Shown: positions 4,789-10,538 of the stretch, in pieces
Layout: every line of letters begins with the position of its first letter
How positions within the stretch are numbered: position 1 is the stretch's first letter
Assembly (NCBI GenBank): GCA_018715025.1
Contig: DVMK01000234.1
Coordinates: 1 to 10,538 of the forward strand
Direction of reading: 5' to 3'
Source of the DNA: Candidatus Caccousia avistercoris
GTDB lineage: Bacteria > Bacillota > Clostridia > Oscillospirales > Acutalibacteraceae
Length of the DNA: 10,538 nt
Notes under the pieces: generated by a model
Database searches by the model: none
What the model was told of the DNA's origin: nothing
Seen by the model: the letters and a program-made list of their open reading frames with translations, nothing else
Position numbers and translations under genes: made by a program

Positions 4789-7700
4789 CGTAATTCGAGT
4801 ATTTGTGGAAAAAAAGCCCGGCTTTGATGTGGAAGCCCAGCACATCATGGCGGATCTGGTGGAAAACCTGGGGATGAAGGCCGTCACCGGCGTAAAGCTG
4901 CTGAACCGGTACGACGTTTCCGGGCTGAGCGCCGGGGAATTCGCCAGGGCCAGGGACACCATCTTCTCAGAGCCGAATGTGGACAACGTGTACGACGAAG
5001 CCTACGCCGCCCCCGAGGGCTACCAGGTGTTCGCCATGGAGTACCTGCCCGGCCAGTACGACCAGCGGGCGGATTCCGCGGCCCAGTGCGTCCAGCTTCT
5101 CACCCAGGGGGAACGGCCTCAGGTGCAGACTGCCCGGGTGGTGGCGGTGGCCGGGGATCTCTCCCGGGAGGATCTGGAAAAAATCCAGCGCTACATGGTG
5201 AACCCGGTGGAAAGCCGGCTGGCTTCCCTGGAAAAGCCCGAGTCCCTGAACATGCAGGCGGACGTCCCCGCCGATGTGGCCCGGGTAGAGGGCTTTACCG
5301 CCTGGGGCGAGGAAAAAATGAGGGAATTCTACGGCGGCATGGGCTTTGCCATGAGCTGGGAGGATCTGCTTTTCTGCCGGGATTATTTCCGCGATCAGGA
5401 AGGCCGCGATCCCTCTGTCACCGAGCTGCGGGTCATCGACACCTACTGGAGCGACCACTGCCGCCACACCACCTTTTCCACCCGGCTGACGGACATCACG
5501 GTGGACAAAAGCGCGGTTTCCGGCGCTATTGAGGACGCCCTGCGCCATTACTTCCAGGTGCGCGGCGAGGTGTACGGCGAGACGGACCGCCCCGTTTCGC
5601 TGATGGACATGGCTGTCATCGGGGCCAAGGCGTTGAAGCGCCGCGGCCTTGTGCCGGATTTGGACGAAAGCCCTGAGATCAACGCCTGCTCCATCCAGGT
5701 GCCGGTTACCATTGACGGCAAAACCGAGCAGTGGCTGGTGCAGTTCAAGAACGAGACCCACAACCATCCCACCGAGATTGAGCCCTTCGGCGGCGCAGCC
5801 ACCTGCCTGGGCGGCGCTATCCGCGACCCGCTTTCCGGCCGGGCCTATGTGTACCAGGCCATGCGTGTGACAGGCTCCGGCGACCCGCGCGTTCCCTTTG
5901 AGAAAACGCTTCACGGCAAGCTTCCCACCCGGAAGATCACCACCGGCGCGGCCCACGGCTACAGCTCCTACGGCAACCAGATCGGCCTGGCCACCGGCCA
6001 GGTGACGGAGCTGTACGACCCCGGCTATGTGGCCAAGCGCCTGGAAATCGGCGCGGTGATCGGCGCTTCCCCCAAGGCCAATGTGGTGCGCAAAGAGCCC
6101 GCCCCCGGCGACGTGATCGTCCTGCTGGGCGGGGCCACCGGCCGCGACGGCATTGGCGGGGCCACCGGCTCCTCCAAGGCGCACACCGAAAAATCGGTGG
6201 AGGTATGCGGCGCCGAGGTGCAGAAGGGCAACCCGCCCACCGAGCGGAAGATCCAGCGCCTGTTCCGGGATCCGGCCGTTTCCACCCTCATCAAGCGGTG
6301 CAACGACTTCGGCGCGGGCGGCGTCAGCGTGGCCATCGGCGAGCTGGCCCCCGGCCTTTCCATCGACCTGGACAAGGTGCCGAAGAAATACGAAGGGCTT
6401 GACGGAACAGAGCTGGCGATTTCAGAGAGCCAGGAGCGCATGGCCGTGGTGCTGGCCCCGGAGGACGTGCCGGCCTTCCAGGCCGCTGCAGACCGGGAAA
6501 ACCTGGATTCCACCGCGGTGGCTGTGGTGACGGCGGAACCCCGCCTCACCATGACCTGGCGGGGCGACCGGATTGTGAGCCTGGCCCGTTCCTTCCTGGA
6601 CACCAACGGCGTTACCCAGAACGCCCAGGTGGAGATTGCCCCGGTGGATCCCGCCCGGGATTACCGCACCCTTGAGCCGGAATGCCTGGCGGGCAAGCCG
6701 CTGGCCCAGGCCTTCCGCGAGAATCTCTCCCGCCTGGAGGTGTGCTGCCAGAAGGGCCTGGCAGAGCGGTTTGACGCTTCCATCGGCGCGGCTACGGTGA
6801 ATATGCCCTTCGGCGGCAAGTACCAGCTCACCCCGGAGGAGGCCATGACCGCCAGGCTGCCGGTTCGCCATGGGGAAACGGAGGACGCCACCGCCATGAG
6901 CTTCGGCTACATTCCCGGCATCTCCAAATTCTCCCCCTTCCACGGGGCGGCCTGGGCCGTGGTGGAAAGCCTGTCCAAGCTGTGCGCCTCCGGCGCCGAC
7001 CCCAGGACGGCCCGCCTGACCTTCCAGGAATATTTTGAGCGCATGACCGGCGACCCCAAGCGCTGGGGCAAGCCTGCCGCCGCCCTGCTGGGCGCGCTGG
7101 AGGCCCAGCTGGGCCTGGGCCTGCCCGCCATCGGCGGCAAAGACAGCATGAGCGGCACCTTTGAAACGCTGGACGTGCCCCCCACGCTGGTGAGCTTCGC
7201 CGTGGCCATGACGAAGGTGGGCAAAACCCGCACGGCCGCCTTCCAGAAGGCGGGGGCAAAGGTGTATCTGCTCCCCATTCCGGAAAACCGTGACACCCTT
7301 CTGCCGGACTGGGAGAGGGTGAAGGAATATTACGGCCGGATCCTGTCCCTGATGGAGGAGGGGGCAATCCTCTCCGCCTCTGTGGTGAAGGAGGGCGGCG
7401 CCGCCGCCGCTGTGGCGAAAATGTGCTTCGGCAACAAGCTGGGCTTTGCCTTCGCGGGCGGGTTTACCGGCGCAGAGCTGTTCGCGCCCCGCTCTGCTTC
7501 CCTGGTGGCAGAGGTGGCAGAGGGCGTTTCCCTGCCCCAGGAGCTGGCCCCGGTGCTGCTGGGCACGGTGCAGGAGGCCCCCCAGGTAGAGCTTGACGGC
7601 GAAACCCTGCCCCTGGACGGGCTGCTCCGCGACTGGGCCGCCCCCCTGGAGAAGGTGTTCCCCAACTATGCCCCCGAGGTTCCGGTGGAGAAGGACGTTC

Positions 7701-8545
7701 CCCTGTGGAGCGAGCGGAACACCCGCGCCCCGGCGGTGAAGGCCGCCAAGCCCCGGGTGTTTATCCCCGTGTTCCCCGGCACCAACTGCGAGTATGACAC
7801 GGCCCGCGCCTTTGAGAAGGCCGGGGCCGAAACGGAGATTCTGGTGGTGCGGAACCTGAGCGCCGCCGCCATTGAAGAAACCATTGCAGAGATGGAAAAG
7901 GCCGTGCGCAGGGCGCAGATTGTCATGCTGCCCGGCGGCTTCTCCGGCGGCGACGAGCCGGACGGTTCCGGCAAATTCATCGCCACCACCTTCCGCAACC
8001 CCCGCATCGCCGACGCTGTGACAGAGCTTCTGGAGCAGCGGGACGGCCTCATGCTGGGCATCTGCAACGGCTTCCAGGCCCTCATTAAGCTGGGGCTGGT
8101 GCCGTACGGCAAAATTACGGCCCCCAGCCCGGAGGCCCCCACCCTTACCTTCAACACCCTGGGCCGCCATGTGTCCCGCATGGCGTACACCCGGGTAACC
8201 AGCGTAAAATCGCCCTGGTTTGCCGGGGCAGAGGCGGGCAGCGTGTTTGCCGTTCCCGTTTCCCATGGGGAAGGCCGGTTTGTGGCCAGCGCCCAGGAGC
8301 TGGACCGCCTGATTGCCAACGGGCAGATCGCCACCCAGTACGTAACCCCCTGCGGCAGGCCCAGCGGCTCCATTGAGTGGAACCCCAACGGGTCGGTGTG
8401 CGCGGTAGAGGGCATCACCAGCCCAGACGGCAGAGTGCTGGGCAAAATGGGCCATTCCGAGCGGAAGGGCCCCGGCCTGTACGCCAACGTCCCCGGGGAG
8501 AAGGATCAGCGGATCTTTGAATCGGGCGTGCGGTACTTCAAATAA
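4781..8545 (+). CDS. purL: Phosphoribosylformylglycinamidine synthase, single-chain
   Basis: This 1254-residue enzyme converts FGAR, glutamine and ATP to FGAM, the fourth step of de novo purine synthesis, in the cytosol. All parts are in one chain. The N-terminal PurS-like domain (about 1-80, VIRVFVEKKPGFDVEAQHI) is followed by a linker and the synthase core with WSDHCRHTTF (223-232) and KNETHNHPTEIEPFGGA (323-339, ATP/Mg binding). A second PurM-like repeat follows (AIGGKDSMSGTF and surroundings), then a glutaminase domain from about 990. The glutaminase triad is complete: Cys1095 in GICNGFQ, and His1225 and Glu1227 in MGHSER, with the oxyanion loop PGGFSGGDEPDGSG before it. Length and motifs fit the 1230-1260-residue form common in Clostridia, rather than separate PurS/PurQ/PurL. 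Start ATG 4781 fits homologous N-termini and has GGGGGA 5-6 nt upstream; a GTG at 4733 is in frame but would add 16 atypical residues. It is not next to other pur genes here. Confidence 0.97.
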   Translation: MSDVIRVFVEKKPGFDVEAQHIMADLVENLGMKAVTGVKLLNRYDVSGLSAGEFARARDTIFSEPNVDNVYDEAYAAPEGYQVFAMEYLPGQYDQRADSAAQCVQLLTQGERPQVQTARVVAVAGDLSREDLEKIQRYMVNPVESRLASLEKPESLNMQADVPADVARVEGFTAWGEEKMREFYGGMGFAMSWEDLLFCRDYFRDQEGRDPSVTELRVIDTYWSDHCRHTTFSTRLTDITVDKSAVSGAIEDALRHYFQVRGEVYGETDRPVSLMDMAVIGAKALKRRGLVPDLDESPEINACSIQVPVTIDGKTEQWLVQFKNETHNHPTEIEPFGGAATCLGGAIRDPLSGRAYVYQAMRVTGSGDPRVPFEKTLHGKLPTRKITTGAAHGYSSYGNQIGLATGQVTELYDPGYVAKRLEIGAVIGASPKANVVRKEPAPGDVIVLLGGATGRDGIGGATGSSKAHTEKSVEVCGAEVQKGNPPTERKIQRLFRDPAVSTLIKRCNDFGAGGVSVAIGELAPGLSIDLDKVPKKYEGLDGTELAISESQERMAVVLAPEDVPAFQAAADRENLDSTAVAVVTAEPRLTMTWRGDRIVSLARSFLDTNGVTQNAQVEIAPVDPARDYRTLEPECLAGKPLAQAFRENLSRLEVCCQKGLAERFDASIGAATVNMPFGGKYQLTPEEAMTARLPVRHGETEDATAMSFGYIPGISKFSPFHGAAWAVVESLSKLCASGADPRTARLTFQEYFERMTGDPKRWGKPAAALLGALEAQLGLGLPAIGGKDSMSGTFETLDVPPTLVSFAVAMTKVGKTRTAAFQKAGAKVYLLPIPENRDTLLPDWERVKEYYGRILSLMEEGAILSASVVKEGGAAAAVAKMCFGNKLGFAFAGGFTGAELFAPRSASLVAEVAEGVSLPQELAPVLLGTVQEAPQVELDGETLPLDGLLRDWAAPLEKVFPNYAPEVPVEKDVPLWSERNTRAPAVKAAKPRVFIPVFPGTNCEYDTARAFEKAGAETEILVVRNLSAAAIEETIAEMEKAVRRAQIVMLPGGFSGGDEPDGSGKFIATTFRNPRIADAVTELLEQRDGLMLGICNGFQALIKLGLVPYGKITAPSPEAPTLTFNTLGRHVSRMAYTRVTSVKSPWFAGAEAGSVFAVPVSHGEGRFVASAQELDRLIANGQIATQYVTPCGRPSGSIEWNPNGSVCAVEGITSPDGRVLGKMGHSERKGPGLYANVPGEKDQRIFESGVRYFK

Positions 8546-8555
8546 AGCTCATTCC

Positions 8556-8596
8556 GGCCGCCCTCTCCCGGCCGTCTGGGGCCTGGGCGGCCAGAC
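8556..8596 (+). other. Alternative hairpins after purL
   Basis: GGCCGCCC (8556-8563) pairs with GGGCGGCC (8585-8592), and GTCTGG (8574-8579) pairs with CCAGAC (8591-8596). The two stems overlap, so only one can form at a time. There is no T tract. It may be a 3'-end structure of purL or part of the alr leader. Confidence 0.35.
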
Positions 8597-8604
8597 AGAG
8601 GCGT

Positions 8605-8632
8605 TTGCGTTTTCGCGCTTCGCTCCTATTAC
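8605..8632 (+). promoter_or_regulatory. Weak candidate promoter for alr
   Basis: TTGCGT (8605-8610), a 16-bp spacer and TATTAC (8627-8632) lie about 40 bp before the alr ATG. The match is moderate (4 of 6 at the -10). Co-transcription from purL, 125 bp upstream, is the alternative. Confidence 0.3.
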
Positions 8633-8670
8633 AGGGCGTCTCCCGCGCCCCAGGTTGCAAGGAGGACGAT

Positions 8671-9846
8671 ATGGGTTCGGATTATATCAAACGGGTTTGG
8701 GCAGAGGTCGATTTGGATGCAGCCGCACATAATTATATGGAGATCCGGAAGCGGCTGAACCCAGGCGTGAAAATGTGCTGCGTAGTGAAGGCGGACGCCT
8801 ACGGCCACGGGGCGGCAATGCTGGCCCGGGAGTACGAGGCCCTTGGGGCGGAGTGGCTGGCGGTTTCCAATTTGGAGGAGGCGGAGGAGCTGCGCCAGGC
8901 GGGGATCCGCCTGCCTGTGCTGATTCTGGGCTACACTCCGCCGGAGCTGGCCCAGCGGCTGTGTTCCGGGAATTTTTCCCAGGCGATCCTTTCTCTGGAG
9001 TATGCCCTGCGCCTTTCCGCCGTGGCGGTGCGGGGCGGCTACACCGTGAAGGGGCATTTGGCGGTGGACACCGGCATGAGCCGCATCGGCTTCGTTTACC
9101 AGGACAAGGAGCGGGATAAGGCGGGCATAGAGGAGATGTACCAGGCCTGCTGCCTGAGCGGGATCATCCCCGAGGGGATTTTCACTCATTTCAGCGCGGC
9201 AGACGGCGGGGAGTCCGGCTCGTACTTTACGGCGCAGCAGTTCCGCTGCTTCATCCATGCCATTTCCCTTCTGGAGCAGCGGGGCGTCACCTTCCGCCTG
9301 CGCCACTGCGCCAATTCCGCAGCCCTGCTGGATTATCCGGAGTACCAGCTTGACATGGCGCGCCCCGGCATCATCCTCTACGGCCTGCACCCCTCCGCAC
9401 AGGTGAACGCCCTGCCGCCCCTTCGCCCGGTGATGCAGCTGAAAAGCGTGCTGAGCCTGGTGAAAAGGGTGGAGGAGGGCGCTTCCGTCAGCTATGGGCG
9501 CTGCTTCACCGCCGAAAGGCCCACCCTGGTGGGGACAATCCCCGCCGGGTACGCCGACGGCTATTTCCGGCTTTTGGACAAAAGCGGCTACGTGACCGTG
9601 CGGGGGAAAAAAGCCGGGCTGGTGGGCCGGGTGTGCATGGATCAGTTTATGGTAGAGCTGGGCCAGTGCCCGGAGGCCGAAGCGGGGGACGAGGTGGTTC
9701 TGTTTGGGCAAGAGCCGCTGGCCGACGCGCTGGCAGAGTCGGTGGGAACCATAGGCTACGAGCTGGTGTGCAGCATAAGCCGCCGCGTGCCGCGGGTTTA
9801 CCTGCGGCACGGACGCCAGGAGGCGGTGCTGAACCGGATGCGGTAA
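8671..9846 (+). CDS. alr: Alanine racemase
   Basis: A 391-residue fold-type III PLP enzyme that interconverts L- and D-alanine, supplying D-Ala for peptidoglycan. Key features visible: the N-terminal RVWAEVDLDAAAHN (8-21), PLP-binding Lys40 in VVKADAYGHGA, LAVDTGMSRIGF in the barrel, and RHCANSAALLDYP. Further on are MARPGIILYG, the second catalytic base Tyr275 in VSYGRCF, the IPAGYADGYFR phosphate-binding region and CMDQFMVEL. Length is normal (370-390 usual), with a short C-terminal tail (RHGRQEAVLNRMR). ATG 8671 is chosen because AAGGAGG (8659-8665) lies 5 nt upstream; a TTG start at 8605 in the same frame would add 22 residues with no family match. No membrane domain of the VanT kind is fused, so a cytosolic housekeeping racemase is the simplest reading. 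Confidence 0.96.
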   Translation: MGSDYIKRVWAEVDLDAAAHNYMEIRKRLNPGVKMCCVVKADAYGHGAAMLAREYEALGAEWLAVSNLEEAEELRQAGIRLPVLILGYTPPELAQRLCSGNFSQAILSLEYALRLSAVAVRGGYTVKGHLAVDTGMSRIGFVYQDKERDKAGIEEMYQACCLSGIIPEGIFTHFSAADGGESGSYFTAQQFRCFIHAISLLEQRGVTFRLRHCANSAALLDYPEYQLDMARPGIILYGLHPSAQVNALPPLRPVMQLKSVLSLVKRVEEGASVSYGRCFTAERPTLVGTIPAGYADGYFRLLDKSGYVTVRGKKAGLVGRVCMDQFMVELGQCPEAEAGDEVVLFGQEPLADALAESVGTIGYELVCSISRRVPRVYLRHGRQEAVLNRMR

Positions 9847-9862
9847 AGAGAAGTTGGCAGAA

Positions 9863-9900
9863 ACAGGGCTGGCAGGAATGCCGGCCCTGTGCTGTTTGTG
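9863..9900 (+). terminator. Hairpin with weak T tract after alr
   Basis: An 11-bp stem (9863-9873 with 9880-9890, one wobble pair) around a 6-nt loop is followed by GCTGTTTGTGTTTG, an interrupted T-rich stretch. It is a likely partial terminator separating alr from the thioesterase gene. Confidence 0.55.
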
Positions 9901-9954
9901 TTTGAGCCGGAGGGAGGCTTCGGCATTCTGCGAAAAGAGAAGGGAGCTATGGCG

Positions 9955-10368
9955 ATGAAGCCAACGGAGGAAACCGTAGCGATGTTTCAAAAGGATCGCT
10001 TCGCCACAGACAACGGCGCTGTGATTGAAGAGGTGGACGACCACTATGCCAAATGCAGCATTCAGCTGCAGGACAAGCACCGGAACGCCATGGGGGCGGT
10101 AATGGGCGGCGTGTATTTTACCCTGGCGGATTTCGCCCTGGCGGTGGCCAGCAACTGGCAGGGAATGGGAAGCGTTTCCCTGCACTCAGAAATTACTTAC
10201 CTGACCGCCGCCAGGGGGGAGAAGCTCACCGCCGAGGCCTTCTGTGTGAAAAACGGCCGGACGACGGGGTATTACCGCATCGACGTGAAAGACAGCCTGG
10301 GGAACCTGACCGCCGCCGTGACGGCCACCGTGTTCCATGTGGCAAAGAAGCCTTCCGCCCAGGCCTGA
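9955..10368 (+). CDS. PaaI-type hotdog-fold thioesterase
   Basis: The 137-residue protein contains the core signature of PaaI/4-hydroxybenzoyl-CoA thioesterases: HRNAMGAVMGGVYFTLAD (42-59). In this family the conserved Asn and the Asp of LAD belong to the active site at the central helix; here these would be Asn44 and Asp59. The rest follows the hotdog pattern (SLHSEITYLTAARGEKLTAE, then NGRTTGYYRIDV and AAVTATVFHV). It would hydrolyse an acyl-CoA or similar thioester as a cytosolic oligomer; the substrate is unknown. ATG 9955 is preferred since AAGGGAG (9940-9946) lies 8 nt upstream; ATG 9949 is only 2 nt from it. Weak T-rich termination before it suggests its own transcript or read-through from alr. 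Confidence 0.88.
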   Translation: MKPTEETVAMFQKDRFATDNGAVIEEVDDHYAKCSIQLQDKHRNAMGAVMGGVYFTLADFALAVASNWQGMGSVSLHSEITYLTAARGEKLTAEAFCVKNGRTTGYYRIDVKDSLGNLTAAVTATVFHVAKKPSAQA

Positions 10369-10390
10369 AGGGGCGGAAAAGGCCCGGGCG

Positions 10391-10452
10391 TTTAGACGGG
10401 TGCTCGTAAGACAGTAACTCTAAAAAATTACTATTTTACGGCATCTGTCTAA
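10391..10452 (+). repeat. Long nested inverted repeat (62 nt)
   Basis: Outer arms TTAGACGGGTGC (10391-10402) and GCATCTGTCTAA (10441-10452) pair over 12 bp with two G-T wobbles. Inside, CGTAA pairs with TTACG and AGTAA pairs with TTACT, leaving a loop CTCTAAAAAA. All three stems are collinear, giving one rod of about 22 bp. The wobble pairs, which preserve pairing in RNA rather than DNA symmetry, favour an RNA structure. Confidence 0.65.
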
Positions 10453-10472
10453 CAGGGTTGGAAACAACAATG

Positions 10473-10516
10473 AAAAGAACGATATCGAGTCGAAAGACCT
10501 GACATCGTTCTTTTTT
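10473..10516 (+). terminator. Intrinsic terminator with GAAA-capped stem
   Basis: An 11-bp stem (10473-10483 with 10504-10514) continues inward through a short imperfect helix to GTC-GAAA-GAC, and ends in six T (10511-10516). It is the strongest terminator of the window's right side and would end the thioesterase transcript or a separate small RNA. A second GAAA hairpin (GTTG-GAAA-CAAC, 10457-10468) stands just before it. Confidence 0.85.
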
Positions 10517-10538
10517 CATCGTAAAACGCTGAAATTAC

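Noticed and set aside
6422..8455. 677-codon open frame on the minus strand inside purL
   Set aside because: It is fully antisense to purL, whose catalytic motifs are intact. The product is rich in G, A, H and Q with no domain, the usual mirror frame of a GC-rich gene.
8629..10185. 518-codon minus-strand frame across alr and the thioesterase gene
   Set aside because: Antisense to two well-supported genes, low-complexity composition, and no ribosome-binding site or domain.
10391..10453. Integron attC-like site (GTCTAAC at the right arm)
   Set aside because: The left arm has an extra T and the half-sites are in the wrong order for attC; no integrase or cassette gene is seen.

Overview
The window is about 10.5 kb of GC-rich DNA with strong Shine-Dalgarno sequences, sigma-A-type promoters and intrinsic terminators. 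It encodes a single-chain PurL of the type common in Clostridia, a DUF2089 regulator, a YjjU-like patatin and a split ThrE-type exporter. This suggests a high-GC member of Bacillota, class Clostridia, probably an Oscillospiraceae-type gut anaerobe. The assignment comes from gene content and base composition only.

Layout. (1) 1-1400: the C-terminal half of an MFS transporter (+) runs in from the left edge and is followed by two strong hairpins, the second with a T6 tract. Facing it is a two-gene minus-strand operon: a DUF2089 helix-turn-helix protein and a previously easy-to-miss 57-residue membrane protein. They are transcribed from a near-consensus promoter overlaid by two tandem palindromic operator-like repeats. 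(2) 1400-2145: about 750 bp with no convincing protein gene. It holds three copies of a 22-bp palindromic motif, one of them embedded in a perfect 18-bp inverted repeat. It also holds a roughly 210-bp stretch bounded by two minus-strand terminators that may be a structured RNA. (3) 2146-2222: tRNA-Val(GAC) on the minus strand, with its own promoter, A/T-rich UP-like element and terminator. (4) 2330-4567: a strong promoter drives patatin, then the two halves of a ThrE-type amino-acid exporter (YjjP-like and YjjB-like), probably as one operon. (5) 4600-8545: purL, a full-length 1254-residue FGAM synthase, preceded by a short leader that contains a 23-codon ORF overlapping the purL start. (6) 8671-9846: alanine racemase, alr. 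(7) 9955-10368: a PaaI-type hotdog thioesterase. (8) 10391-10516: an AT-richer, strongly folded tail of three successive hairpins, two with GAAA loops, ending in a canonical terminator.

Most genes are housekeeping or common accessory functions: purine synthesis, D-alanine supply for peptidoglycan, amino-acid export, and lipid or thioester hydrolysis. The parts not explained by known genes are the palindrome array at 1666-1829, the operators and small membrane protein of the DUF2089 operon, the possible RNA between 1900 and 2112, the purL leader, and the folded 3' tail. I did not find a recognisable defence system, CRISPR array, insertion-sequence transposase or prophage gene.
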